Assembly (NCBI RefSeq): GCF_007828865.1 | Contig: NZ_VIVK01000001.1 | Coordinates: 930,001 to 994,000, forward strand | Direction: 5' to 3' | Origin: Kribbella amoyensis | GTDB taxonomy: Bacteria > Actinomycetota > Actinomycetes > Propionibacteriales > Kribbellaceae | Length of the DNA: 64,000 bases | Part shown: positions 1 to 8,266 of the stretch, piece after piece | Position numbering within the stretch: position 1 is the stretch's first letter | Layout of the letters: each line of letters opens with the position of its first letter | Program-made: the position numbers and the translations under genes | Notes under the pieces: model-generated | Told to the model about the DNA's origin: nothing | Database searches by the model: none | Seen by the model: the letters and a program-made list of their open reading frames with translations, nothing else

Positions 1-1044
1 CGTCCCCGTCAGCGCCGCGATCACGCGACCTCGGACAGCCTCCGGGGACCTCGTCACCACCAGGGTGCTCGTCGCCGCGTTGAGTAGTCCGCCGCCCGCT
101 CCCATCACGACCGCGCCGAGGACCAGGAGCACCACACCGGGCGCGACCCCCATCACCACGGCCGCCAGTCCCAGCGACCCGGTGCCGAGCAGTACCGCGC
201 GGGCGCGGCCGGGATCCGAGGTCAGCCGCCCGCACGACCACGCGCCCACCACCGCGCCGGCTCCTTGCGCGGCGAGCACGGCCCCATATCCGTCGGGTCC
301 CAGGCCGAGCTCGTCCCGGATCAGGAAGACCTCGACCACGTTCAGCGCCTCCCCGACCAGGATGAACACCCACAGCGCCGGGACCAGGATCTTCAGCAGG
401 TCGTCGGCGAACAGCGTCCGCAGTCCCACCGACAGCCCACCCCGCTCGACCTCACCCGAGGACGGCACCGGCCGGCGCCGCGTCTTCACCAAGCACGCCA
501 CCACGGCCAGCATCGCGAACGTGCCGGCGTCCACGAGCAACGCACCCGTCTCGCCCTTCCACGCCACCAGGACGCCACCGGCCGCCGAGCCGGCCAGCAT
601 CGCCACCCCGGTCAGCGCCTGACTCACCCCCGTGGCCCGGCCGACCAGCTCCTCGCCCACGATCCGCGGGATCAACGCGGCCCAGGCCGGACCCGCCACC
701 GCCTGGCCTACCTGCAGTACGCAGACCAGGGCGAGCGTCGCGGCCAGGCCATCCACCAAGGCCAGGCAGACCCCGGCCGCGGCCTGGAGCAGGGATGCCG
801 ACACCAGCACGGTCCGGGAGTCGTGACTGTCCACCAGCTTCCCGGCGAACGGGATCATCGCGACGGTCGGCAGCGCGAACGCCAGCAACAGCGCGGTGGT
901 CGCGGCCGGTCCGCCGGTGTCGGAGACACGCAGCATCAGCGCGATCAGGGCGATCGAGTCACCGGCGTACGAGAGCGCCCGGGCCGGCAGGACCAGCCGC
1001 AGGTCGGGGCTGGACCAGAGCGAACTCTGAAGTGGTTGCTTCAC
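1..1044 (-). CDS. MFS transporter, N-terminal 348 residues (gene runs off the window)
   Basis: Reading leftwards from a GTG at 1044, an open frame continues to base 1 without a stop. The protein is a series of Ala/Leu/Val-rich membrane helices separated by short charged loops, including a cytoplasmic R-rich loop after about residue 155 (KTRRRPVP). This is the pattern of a 12-helix major facilitator exporter, probably a drug or metabolite efflux pump at the inner membrane; the substrate cannot be read. It is divergent from an ArsR-type regulator 57 bp away and the two share paired operators. A TAACTT hexamer (1052-1057, minus strand) lies 7 nt before the GTG and no Shine-Dalgarno is visible, so the mRNA is probably leaderless. 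Family assignment is firm; about the last 50-70 residues are missing. Confidence 0.85.
   Translation of the reverse strand, partial: MKQPLQSSLWSSPDLRLVLPARALSYAGDSIALIALMLRVSDTGGPAATTALLLAFALPTVAMIPFAGKLVDSHDSRTVLVSASLLQAAAGVCLALVDGLAATLALVCVLQVGQAVAGPAWAALIPRIVGEELVGRATGVSQALTGVAMLAGSAAGGVLVAWKGETGALLVDAGTFAMLAVVACLVKTRRRPVPSSGEVERGGLSVGLRTLFADDLLKILVPALWVFILVGEALNVVEVFLIRDELGLGPDGYGAVLAAQGAGAVVGAWSCGRLTSDPGRARAVLLGTGSLGLAAVVMGVAPGVVLLVLGAVVMGAGGGLLNAATSTLVVTRSPEAVRGRVIAALTGT
1028..1043. promoter_or_regulatory. Operator site 1 for the ArsR/MFS pair
   Basis: A 16-bp inverted repeat, TGAAG-N6-CTTCA, overlaps the first codons of the MFS gene. A second copy with the same arms starts 22 bp away, so both lie on the same helical face. 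The likely ligand is the adjacent ArsR protein; this is inference from position. Confidence 0.65.
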
Positions 1045-1049
1045 AGTTA

Positions 1050-1065
1050 TGAAGTTAATGCTTCA
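1050..1065. promoter_or_regulatory. Operator site 2 for the ArsR/MFS pair
   Basis: A second 16-bp inverted repeat, TGAAG-N6-CTTCA, with the same arms as site 1. It covers the candidate -10 (TAACTT, minus strand) of the MFS gene and lies just upstream of the ArsR promoter, so one bound repressor could control both directions. Confidence 0.65.
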
Positions 1066-1101
1066 CGATTTGGATCGTCAAGGGCGCGTTACGCTGTGCT
1101 C

Positions 1102-1668
1102 GTGGCGAAGAAGAAGCGGGTGGTGCTGACCGATCCGCGGGCGATCCGGGCGCTCGCGCATCCGGCCCGGCAGCGGATCATCGACGAGCTCTACAACGGC
1201 CGGGTGCTGACCGCGACCGACTGCGCCGAGCTGGCCGGGCTGACGCCGTCGGCGACCAGCTACCACCTGCGGGCGCTGGAGAAGTGGGGCATCGTCGAGC
1301 GGTCGGACGCCTCGGCCGACGGCCGCGAGCGGCCCTGGCGGGCGCCGGCGACCAGCCTCGAGATCGCCTCCGAGCCGAGTACCAGCGGGCGGCTGGCGAG
1401 CCAGGCGATCATGCGGACCGCGGTGGACCGGCTGCTGGAGCAGTTCAGCGAGCTGCCGCCCACCGACGAGTGGGAGGGCCTCAGCATGATGCGCCGGAGC
1501 CGGCTGTGGCTGACCCAGGAGGAGGCCGAGCAGTTCAGCCAGGAGCTCACCGCGGTCGTCGAGAAGTACCGCAAGGGCCGGACGGCGGCCAGCCACCCGG
1601 CCGGGACGCGGGACGTCTCGACGTTGCTCGCGGTCGTCCCACTGGGGAAGCCGCCGGCCGCCGGCTGA
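1102..1668 (+). CDS. ArsR-family helix-turn-helix regulator
   Basis: A 188-residue protein with an ArsR-type winged helix at about residues 8-75: a 'RAIRALAHPARQRIIDEL' first helix, a recognition region ending SYHLRALEKWGIV, and a Gly/Arg wing. The C-terminal half is helical with a short 'LWLTQEEAEQF' segment seen in ArsR proteins paired with MFS exporters. No metal-binding Cys pair is present, so it probably senses an organic ligand. I prefer GTG 1102 because TACGCT (1090-1095) sits 6 nt before it, giving a leaderless start; GTG 1096 in the same frame is the alternative. It is divergent from the MFS exporter and probably represses it through the two operators at 1028-1065. Confidence 0.85.
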   Translation: MAKKKRVVLTDPRAIRALAHPARQRIIDELYNGRVLTATDCAELAGLTPSATSYHLRALEKWGIVERSDASADGRERPWRAPATSLEIASEPSTSGRLASQAIMRTAVDRLLEQFSELPPTDEWEGLSMMRRSRLWLTQEEAEQFSQELTAVVEKYRKGRTAASHPAGTRDVSTLLAVVPLGKPPAAG

Positions 1669-1763
1669 GCCGTAAGGGACCTGATAGCCGAACTGTTAGG
1701 GACGGATCCACCAGGGCGGGAGTACCTTCGGAAGAGAGGAACTTCCGCTGCGGGTGATCGTTC

Positions 1764-2222
1764 ATGCAGTCCTGGCTGATCTGGTTGTGCATCGCCGCCG
1801 TACTCGGCGCCGCGGAACTGCTCACGGCCACTTTCGACCTGCTGATGCTGGCCGTGGCCGCGCTGGCCGCCGCCGGAGTGGCCGCGCTCGGGCTCGGGGC
1901 CGGACTGCAGTTCGCCGCGTTCCTGCTGACCGCGGCCGCGATGATCACCCTGGTCCGGCCGGTCGCGCGCCGGCGCCTGACCCAGGCCCCGCAGTTACGC
2001 AGCGGCGTCGCCGGGCTGATCGGCCGGGAGGCCGTCGTGCTCAGCCAGGTCGGCCGGGAACCGGGCCGGGTCCGGATCGGCGGCGAGGAGTGGACCGCGC
2101 GGTCCTACGACCCGGACCTGTCGATCCCGGCCGGCACGCTGGTCGACGTCTTCGCGATCGAGGGCGCGACCGCCCTCGTGCACCCTCGGGAGGAACCATG
2201 GCCGAACTCATCGTCGGGCTGA
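1764..2222 (+). CDS. NfeD-like membrane protein
   Basis: A 152-residue protein with two or three membrane helices in residues 2-60 and a C-terminal OB-fold-like soluble region (about 75-150; LIGREAVVL, GRVRIGGEEWTARS). That is the short NfeD form without a protease domain. Known NfeD proteins work with an SPFH partner encoded next to them, in membrane microdomain organisation or protein quality control. Here the next gene is exactly such a partner and starts inside the last 25 nt of this one, so the two are translationally coupled. The start ATG has no strong Shine-Dalgarno; an inverted repeat (CGGAAG/CTTCCG, 1729-1747) lies just upstream. Confidence 0.85.
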   Translation: MQSWLIWLCIAAVLGAAELLTATFDLLMLAVAALAAAGVAALGLGAGLQFAAFLLTAAAMITLVRPVARRRLTQAPQLRSGVAGLIGREAVVLSQVGREPGRVRIGGEEWTARSYDPDLSIPAGTLVDVFAIEGATALVHPREEPWPNSSSG

Positions 2223-3121
2223 TCGCCGCGCTGCTGGCCGTCGTGCTCGTGCTGCGGACGATCCGGATCGTCCCGCAGGCCCGGGCGAGCAACGTCGAGC
2301 GCCTCGGCCGGTACCTGCGCACGCTGGAACCAGGACTGAACGTGGTGATCCCGTTCGTCGACCGGCCGCGGGCGCTGATCGACCTGCGCGAACAGGTGGT
2401 GTCGTTCGAACCGCGCTCGGTGATCACCGAGGACAACCTGGTCGTCCACATCGACACGGTGCTGTACTTCCAGGTCACCGACCCGCGCGCCGCGGCGTAC
2501 GAGATCGCCAACTACATCCAGGCGATCGAGCAGCTCACCGTCACCACCCTGCGCAACGTCATCGGCAGCCTGGACCTGGAGAAGGTGCTGACGTCCCGCG
2601 AGCACATCAACTCCACCCTGCGCGGCGTCCTCGACGAGGCGTCCGGCAAGTGGGGCATCCGGGTGAACCGGGTCGAGCTGAAGGGCATCGAGCCGCCGAC
2701 GTCGATCAAGGAGTCGATGGAGAAGCAGATGCGCGCCGAGCGGGAGAAGCGGGCCACCATCCTGGCCGCCGAGGGGCTGCGGCAGTCCCGGATCCTCACC
2801 GCCGAGGGCGACCGGCAGGCCGCGATCCTGCGGGCCGAGGGGCAGGCGAAGGCGATCGACACGGTGTTCGAGGCGGTCCATCGCAACGACCCGGACCCGA
2901 AGCTGCTCGCGTACCAGTACCTGCAGATGCTGCCCGAGCTGGCCAAGGCGCCGGGCAACACGTTCTGGGTGATCCCGTCCGAGGTGACCAACGCCCTGCA
3001 GCAGGTCAGCAAGGCGTTCGCACCGGAGGGGTCGACGGCGCCGGCACCGCCGATCGCCCCGCCGTCGAACAACGGGCTCACGGCCGATATTCCCAAGGCG
3101 GAGAAGCTCACAGATCAGTAA
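2198..3121 (+). CDS. SPFH/band-7 domain membrane protein (stomatin-like)
   Basis: A 307-residue protein with one N-terminal membrane helix (residues 3-20), a band-7 domain to about residue 165 (RIVPQARASNVERLGRY, then the DLREQVVSF strand) and a helical AEG-rich segment (AEGLRQSRILTAEGDRQAAILRAEGQA split across residues 185-220), all typical of stomatin and QmcA-type proteins. These form oligomeric rings on the inner membrane and scaffold proteases or lipid microdomains. GGAGGAA at 2189-2195 fixes the ATG. It overlaps the upstream NfeD gene by 25 nt, the classic NfeD-SPFH pair. The C-terminal tail is Pro/Ala-rich and probably disordered. Confidence 0.9.
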   Translation: MAELIVGLIAALLAVVLVLRTIRIVPQARASNVERLGRYLRTLEPGLNVVIPFVDRPRALIDLREQVVSFEPRSVITEDNLVVHIDTVLYFQVTDPRAAAYEIANYIQAIEQLTVTTLRNVIGSLDLEKVLTSREHINSTLRGVLDEASGKWGIRVNRVELKGIEPPTSIKESMEKQMRAEREKRATILAAEGLRQSRILTAEGDRQAAILRAEGQAKAIDTVFEAVHRNDPDPKLLAYQYLQMLPELAKAPGNTFWVIPSEVTNALQQVSKAFAPEGSTAPAPPIAPPSNNGLTADIPKAEKLTDQ

Positions 3122-3153
3122 TCCGTTTGCCTGACAGTGCCAGGATGGGGCCT

Positions 3154-3828
3154 ATGGGGGAATCCTTGCACGCGTTGGCCATCGCCGTACCGACCGGCGG
3201 GATCGCCGCCCTCGCCTACCTCGTCGTGGGCCTCGTCATCGGGGTCGAGAGCATGGGCATTCCGTTGCCTGGGGAAACGACCTTGATCGCGGCCGCGCTG
3301 CTGGCCTCCCAGGGCGACCTGAACCTGTGGTACGTGATCGGTGCCGCCGCGGTCGGTGCGATCGTCGGCGACTCGATCGGGTACATGATCGGCCGCCGGG
3401 CCGGGCGCGGGCTGTTCCAGCGACTCGGCCGCCGGTCCAGGCACTTCTCCGCCGAGCGGATCGAGCGGGCCGAGCGGTACTTCCACAAGTACGGGGTCTG
3501 GACCGTGTTCTTCGGCCGGTTCGTCGCGTTGCTGCGGATCTTCGCCGGTCCGATGGCGGGCACGCTGCGGATGCCGTACCCCCAGTTCCTCGCCGCCAAC
3601 GCGGCCGGCGGGATCGCCTGGTCGACCACGATCGGGCTGGTCGCGTACAAGGTCGGCGACAACGCGGACCGGATCTTCGGCGAACTCTCGATCTGGGCGT
3701 TGGTCGCGATCGCGGTGGTGGCGGTCGGGGCGTACGTGTTCTTCAAACTGCGGCACCGCCGGACCCGGACCGAGATCGTGGCCCCGGTCGCGGCTCCCGC
3801 TGTGGTCGAGGAGTCAGCGGACGCGTAG
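3154..3828 (+). CDS. DedA/SNARE-associated family membrane protein
   Basis: A 224-residue polytopic membrane protein with the DedA signatures: ESMGIPLPGETTLIAA near the N terminus, then GRRAGRGLF, and the FFGRFVALLRIFAGPMAG re-entrant motif with its conserved arginines. DedA proteins act at the inner membrane as lipid flippases or transporters (undecaprenyl-phosphate or phosphatidylethanolamine classes are known); which one applies here cannot be told. I choose ATG 3154 because AGGA at 3142-3145 is well spaced; ATG 3145 is the other option. Its last 15 bp overlap the convergent lipoprotein gene that ends at 3814. Confidence 0.88.
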   Translation: MGESLHALAIAVPTGGIAALAYLVVGLVIGVESMGIPLPGETTLIAAALLASQGDLNLWYVIGAAAVGAIVGDSIGYMIGRRAGRGLFQRLGRRSRHFSAERIERAERYFHKYGVWTVFFGRFVALLRIFAGPMAGTLRMPYPQFLAANAAGGIAWSTTIGLVAYKVGDNADRIFGELSIWALVAIAVVAVGAYVFFKLRHRRTRTEIVAPVAAPAVVEESADA

Positions 3829-5100
3829 CACCAGGCTGGGCGTCGCCGTCCCGAAGACGGGCGAGCCCTGGTACGTCGTCCCGGGGACCAGGAAGCGGTA
3901 CGCGAAGATCCCCGGTTTGGTCGCCTTGAACGAGATCGTGGCCCGGCCGTTGCGCAGCGGGGTCGCCTTGACGTTGCCCCAGGCCCGGCCGTTCCAGAAC
4001 TGCAGGGTCGCGGTGCCGTTGTACACCGGGCGAACCACGACCGCCGCGGTGATCACCTCGTTGCGGTTGTGCAGGTTGCCGCCCTGGTATCCGGCGCCCT
4101 GGATCAGCAGCCGGCTCCGGGTCAGGTACGCCTTGCTGCTGGACGCGGTCGACAGCGAACCGGTCCGGCTGGTCAGCGGGACGTAGGCCCGGTACGACCG
4201 GGTGGTGCCGGTGTTCACCCGGACCTCGAAGTGCCCGCCGCCCTGCGTGGTCGCGCGGCCGACCTCGACCCACGGCGCGCCGGCCCGGGTCTGCGCCAGC
4301 ATCACCACCGGCAGCCCGGCCGAGGTGGTCTGTTGCACCGAGCAACGAGTCTCCGCACAGCTGATCTGCTGCTGGATGGTCCGGCCGCGGATCAGCATCT
4401 GCTTGCCGAAGGTCCACAGCGTCGGCACCGCGATCGACGTCGAGCTGACCCGGCCGGCGATCTCGGCCCCGGTCAGCGAGGCCCACTCGTTCTTGGCCCG
4501 CAACTGGAAGAAGTACGGCGGCTTGACGTTCTTGAGGACCAGCTGGGTCTTCGTGGTCGGCGCGGCGACGGCGCGGAACGGCTGGCCGTTGCTGCCGATG
4601 ACGGGTGTGTACTGCTGCGAGCCGGTCGGCACGTCGAGCGGGTCACCCGGGGTGAAGTCCTGGGTCGGCGGCGGGACCCGCCAGCTCACCACCACGTCCT
4701 TCCCGCGCGGGGTCGCGACCGCGTCGGTCGGCCGGAGCGGGCCGTCGGTGTCGAACATCGGCGACCGGGCCGGCTTGCTGGTCACCCCGCCCTGGGACGT
4801 CCCGGTGGCGACCGCGATCCGGTAGTTCCCGTCGGGCGGGAACGCCGAGGTCGGGATCGCCCAGGTGTTCGGGTCGGAGGCGGCGACGTACTTCACGTAC
4901 GACGGGCTCGCGGACACCACACCCTCGATCGAGATCCGGTTCGGGGCGCCGTTGTCCTTCCAGCTCACCTGGACCGCGGACCGGCCCTTGTCCGCCCAGG
5001 CGATCGTCACGTCGGTCGGCGTCGGATCGGACGAACAGGCGGTCAGCGTGACCCCGAGAACGAGCAGCACGATGGCAAGCGGCAGCCGCACCCCGCCCAT
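3814..5100 (-). CDS. FN3-repeat lipoprotein, paralog A of a local three-member family
   Basis: A 428-residue lipoprotein: the signal sequence ends in LTAC with the lipidated Cys at residue 22. Two FN3-like beta modules follow, the first opening TPTDVTIAWADKG and the second containing VVVSWRVPP. The C-terminal half holds two further beta modules of the pattern W-G-R-x-W ... YRFLVPGTTY. It aligns by eye over its whole length with the secreted proteins at 5594-6853 and 6866-8122. It has an extra Cys pair (SCAETRCS, about residue 253) that the others lack. Probably a surface-attached binding or structural protein; function unknown. The 3' end overlaps dedA by 15 bp. Confidence 0.75.
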   Translation of the reverse strand: MGGVRLPLAIVLLVLGVTLTACSSDPTPTDVTIAWADKGRSAVQVSWKDNGAPNRISIEGVVSASPSYVKYVAASDPNTWAIPTSAFPPDGNYRIAVATGTSQGGVTSKPARSPMFDTDGPLRPTDAVATPRGKDVVVSWRVPPPTQDFTPGDPLDVPTGSQQYTPVIGSNGQPFRAVAAPTTKTQLVLKNVKPPYFFQLRAKNEWASLTGAEIAGRVSSTSIAVPTLWTFGKQMLIRGRTIQQQISCAETRCSVQQTTSAGLPVVMLAQTRAGAPWVEVGRATTQGGGHFEVRVNTGTTRSYRAYVPLTSRTGSLSTASSSKAYLTRSRLLIQGAGYQGGNLHNRNEVITAAVVVRPVYNGTATLQFWNGRAWGNVKATPLRNGRATISFKATKPGIFAYRFLVPGTTYQGSPVFGTATPSLVLRVR

Positions 5101-5185
5101 CGCGCCTCACCTGCCCTCGGGAAACCGGAACCGCGTAGACGATACATAGTGAGGACATGCGACACACCAGCAGGAGGGCCGAATC

Positions 5186-5587
5186 GTGATACTTCCGCCC
5201 GGCCGCTGCCGGGAACTCTTCGCGGCCGCCGACCGCGTCGTCCTCGCCACCACCGGCGCCGACCTCCGCCCCCATCTGGTCCCCGTCACCTTCGTCCTGA
5301 CCGGTGACCGGGTCCTGATCGCGATCGACCACAAGCCCAAGACGACGAAGAACCTCCGCCGGCTCCGCAACCTCACCGAGAACCCGCGGGTAGCCCTCCT
5401 CGCCGACCACTACACCCCCGACTGGACCCAACTCTGGTGGACCCGAGCCGACGGCACCGCCACCGTCCTCCCCAGTGTCCCCACCGAACCCCTCGCCGCG
5501 AAGTACCCCCAGTACGCCGAGACCCCACCGACCGGCCCCTTCATCGAGATCCAGATCGAGAAATGGACCGGCTGGTCGGCGAGTTGA
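5186..5587 (+). CDS. PPOX-class F420-dependent enzyme (TIGR03668-like)
   Basis: A 133-residue split beta-barrel flavin/deazaflavin-fold protein. Recognisable features are FAAADRVVLATTGADLRPHL near the N terminus, a DHKPKTTK segment, LRNLTENPRVALLADHY and a C-terminal IEIQIEKWTGW. This matches the short PPOX-class proteins of actinobacteria predicted to bind F420 (Rv0121c group). The reaction is probably a hydride transfer or F420 binding role; the substrate is unknown. GTG at 5186 follows CAGGAGG (5171-5177). The gene lies on the plus strand between two members of the exported FN3 family, ending 6 bp before the stop of paralog B. fbiC for F420 synthesis is in the same window. Confidence 0.82.
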   Translation: MILPPGRCRELFAAADRVVLATTGADLRPHLVPVTFVLTGDRVLIAIDHKPKTTKNLRRLRNLTENPRVALLADHYTPDWTQLWWTRADGTATVLPSVPTEPLAAKYPQYAETPPTGPFIEIQIEKWTGWSAS

Positions 5588-5593
5588 GCGGCC

Positions 5594-6853
5594 TCAGCGG
5601 GTCGTAGTGAGGACGAACGTGGTGGAGTACGCGGCCGCGAACCACTGGCCGTTCAGGGTGCCGGCGGGGATGTAGTACCGGTAGGCGACCCGGCCGGGTG
5701 TTGCGCCACGGATGTAGCCGAATCCGAGGCCGTTCGCGATCGGGACCGGGCCGACGAGCGTCCAGGTCTTGCCGTTCCAGCGCTCCAGGCGAGCATGGCC
5801 GACGAGGTACGGCCTCATGTACACGGCGGCCCGCGAGGTCTGGCCGACCCGGATGGTGGGATTCCAGAAGTTCGCCCCGACGCTGGTCTGCACCGTCGTC
5901 GACACCACCGGGCTGTAACCGCCGAAGAAGGCCCGCTCACCCTTCACGGTGTTGGGCAGTTGCACCCGGTACTGGCGTGAGCCGGCCGCCCGCATGTCGA
6001 AGGCGTACTGGTTGTTGGTGAAGTTCTGCCAACCCACCGTGTACCAGGGGCTGGTGGCGCTGTTGCGAGCCTGCAGGATGACCTTGTCGTGCCCGGATCC
6101 GGTGAAGGTTCCGCGGACCGTGTTCTGCGAGGTGTCGGCCCGCACCCAGGCGGGAATCGAGGCCGTCGGGTGGTAGGACGCCACGGAGATCGTCGCACCG
6201 GCATGGTCAGAGCCGATCCACTCGTTCGTCCCGGCCAACTCGACCGTGAATGGAGGCCGCGGCCCGGTGAACGTGAGGGCCGTGCTCCTGGTGGGTTCGC
6301 CCAGCGGCACCGTTCGCCCGTCCTTGACGTACTGCGGCTGGTACAGGTCGGTACCGGTGACGTCCAGCGGATCGTTCGGCGTCTTGTCCTCGGCCTGCAC
6401 CGACGCCCGCTTCCACTTGACGCTCAGTGTGCTCCCGCCTGCCAGGGAGTAGCTGTCCAGCTCCATGAAAACCGGACCGAGCATGTCGAACGCCGGCGAC
6501 AACTCGGCCGCACTCGTCTCGCCGGCCTCGGTGCCGGCCGCGACGCCGATCTGGAAGACCGCGTCCGTCCCAGTCTTGGGGGCGATGGAACTCGCCGGAA
6601 TGTCCAGCTCGTCAGGCGCATCGCTCGCGACGTAGAACGTCCGTAGCGCCGTCGGACTCGCCTGGCTCCGCACGCTGATCCGGTTGGGCCGCGTCCCCTC
6701 CTCGGTCCACGTGACACGCACCTCCTGGTGGGTGCTGTCCTTCCAGGCGATCCGGACGTTGGTCGGCGCGGTGTCGGCGGCGTGGGCTTGGGTGGGGGCG
6801 AGGGCGGAGGCGAGCAGGGCTCCGGCCAGCGTGGCGGCGGGCCACTTCTTCAC
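5594..6853 (-). CDS. Secreted FN3-repeat protein, paralog B
   Basis: A 419-residue exported protein: Sec signal peptide with cleavage likely after AHA (residues 23-25), then an FN3-like module opening APTNVRIAWKDSTHQ, a second with LSVKWKR, and two C-terminal beta modules (VILQARNSATSPWYTVGW; LERWNGKTWTLVG ... YRYYIPAGT). It is the same architecture as the neighbouring proteins at 3814-5100 and 6866-8122, and closest to the latter. There is no enzyme motif. It starts at a GTG 12 bp after the stop of paralog C and has an AAGG Shine-Dalgarno, so B and C form an operon. Probably an extracellular carbohydrate- or protein-binding or coat protein; function unknown. Confidence 0.75.
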   Translation of the reverse strand: MKKWPAATLAGALLASALAPTQAHAADTAPTNVRIAWKDSTHQEVRVTWTEEGTRPNRISVRSQASPTALRTFYVASDAPDELDIPASSIAPKTGTDAVFQIGVAAGTEAGETSAAELSPAFDMLGPVFMELDSYSLAGGSTLSVKWKRASVQAEDKTPNDPLDVTGTDLYQPQYVKDGRTVPLGEPTRSTALTFTGPRPPFTVELAGTNEWIGSDHAGATISVASYHPTASIPAWVRADTSQNTVRGTFTGSGHDKVILQARNSATSPWYTVGWQNFTNNQYAFDMRAAGSRQYRVQLPNTVKGERAFFGGYSPVVSTTVQTSVGANFWNPTIRVGQTSRAAVYMRPYLVGHARLERWNGKTWTLVGPVPIANGLGFGYIRGATPGRVAYRYYIPAGTLNGQWFAAAYSTTFVLTTTR

Positions 6854-6865
6854 GGGTGTTGCCTT

Positions 6866-8122
6866 TCAGACGACGACGTTGACGAAGTTCTGGGTGTACG
6901 CGGCGGCGAAGTAGACGCCGGCGTACGTGGTCGCGGGGACGTAGTAGCGGTAGGCGGTGCGGCCCTTGGCCGTGGTACGGATGTAGCCGACGCCGTAGCC
7001 GTTCTTCACCTTGACCGGGCCGACGGTGGTCCAGGTCTTGCCGTTCCAGCGCTGCAGGGTCGCGGTGGTGTTGACCTTCGGGGCGACGTACAGGCGCGCC
7101 TCGTTCGTCCAGCCAGCGAGGATCTGCGTGTACCAGAAGGCGCCCAGCACCCGGAGCTGAGTGGTCGACGCGGCCGGCGCGGTGGAGGCGGCGTTGTACA
7201 CGAGCGCCCCGTTGTAGTACTGGCTGGTCGGAGCGGTCACGCGGTACTGGCGACTGCCACCGGTCCCCAGCGGGAACTCGAACCTCCCGCCCCTGGCAGT
7301 GATCGAGCGGACCGTGTACCAGGGGCTGGTGGAGCTGTTACGGGCCTGCAGCACGACCTGACGCTGCTGGTCCGCGGGCGTGTAGGTCCCGGTCACCACC
7401 GAATCGCTGTCGTAGACCGCCCAGGACGGTACGTGCGCGGTGATCCGGGTCGCGTTCGCCGTCACCATCGTGGTGGGGAACTGCCCACCCCACTCGTTGT
7501 GGGCAACGACCTGGAGCTTGTACTCCGAGCGGAGCGTGTACGTGACCTGGGTCGCCGTGGTCCGGCCGCCGATCGGGACCTGGCGGCCGGTACTCGCCGG
7601 GATGTAGGAGACCTGGTACGTCAGCGGCAGGTTCCGGTCCAGCGGGTCGTTCGGGGTCAGGTCGGTCCCGGTCGGCGGCTGCCAGCGCACCGTGGTCGCG
7701 CCGGCCGCCGACCTGGTCGCGGCGATCAGGTGCGCCTGGTTCGGAGCGAAGGCGTCGAAGCCGGGCGAGACCGCCGAGGAGGGGCCACCGGCGACGACGA
7801 ACTCGAGCGGCTTGCCCGGCGAGTACCAGGAGTAGTCGCGGATCCGGGCGGCCTCGACCTCGATCGCGTTCGGCTGGTCCGCGGTCGTGGTCACCGAGAA
7901 GTAGTTGCGATCGCCCCGCGTCCGCAGGGTCACCAGGTTGGCGACCGGCTCCGTCTCGTCCCAGCTGACCACCACGCGTTGGTACGTGCTGTCCTTCCAG
8001 GCGATGCGGACGTTGGTCGGCGCGGTCTCGGCGGCTGCGGCCGGGGTCGCCGGGGTGGTGAGGGTGGTGACGAGGGCAGCCGTCAATGCGGCCGCGATGG
8101 CGGTTCTCAAGGTGTTCCCCAC
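6866..8122 (-). CDS. Secreted FN3-repeat protein, paralog C
   Basis: A 418-residue exported protein from GTG 8122. The signal peptide runs VGNTLRTAIAAALTAAL to an AAAAE cleavage region, then FN3-like module one (APTNVRIAWKDSTYQ), module two (TTVRWQPPTGT) and two C-terminal beta modules (VVLQARNSSTSPWYTV; LQRWNGKTWTTVG ... YRYYVPATT). Identity with paralog B is highest in the C-terminal modules, which suggests recent duplication or gene conversion. The frame is open to 8191, but residues before 8122 do not resemble a signal peptide. It is divergent from the AhpD-like gene and first in the two-gene operon with paralog B. Function unknown. Confidence 0.75.
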   Translation of the reverse strand: MGNTLRTAIAAALTAALVTTLTTPATPAAAAETAPTNVRIAWKDSTYQRVVVSWDETEPVANLVTLRTRGDRNYFSVTTTADQPNAIEVEAARIRDYSWYSPGKPLEFVVAGGPSSAVSPGFDAFAPNQAHLIAATRSAAGATTVRWQPPTGTDLTPNDPLDRNLPLTYQVSYIPASTGRQVPIGGRTTATQVTYTLRSEYKLQVVAHNEWGGQFPTTMVTANATRITAHVPSWAVYDSDSVVTGTYTPADQQRQVVLQARNSSTSPWYTVRSITARGGRFEFPLGTGGSRQYRVTAPTSQYYNGALVYNAASTAPAASTTQLRVLGAFWYTQILAGWTNEARLYVAPKVNTTATLQRWNGKTWTTVGPVKVKNGYGVGYIRTTAKGRTAYRYYVPATTYAGVYFAAAYTQNFVNVVV

Positions 8123-8266
8123 GGTGAAGAGGCCATGTCCCCCACGGCCTGGCCAGGGCATTCTGCAGGAGCAGGGGGCGGTCGGCAACACGGTTGCAGG
8201 TTGTTGCAGGCTTTCCGGGTCGACCCGGGTGGGTCAGACTGGGGGCACGACTTCCGGGGGGAACTC

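Noticed and set aside
65..622. Plus-strand open frames at the left edge
   Set aside because: They are Pro/Ser/Thr-rich and lie opposite the MFS exporter, whose minus-strand frame shows clear membrane helices.
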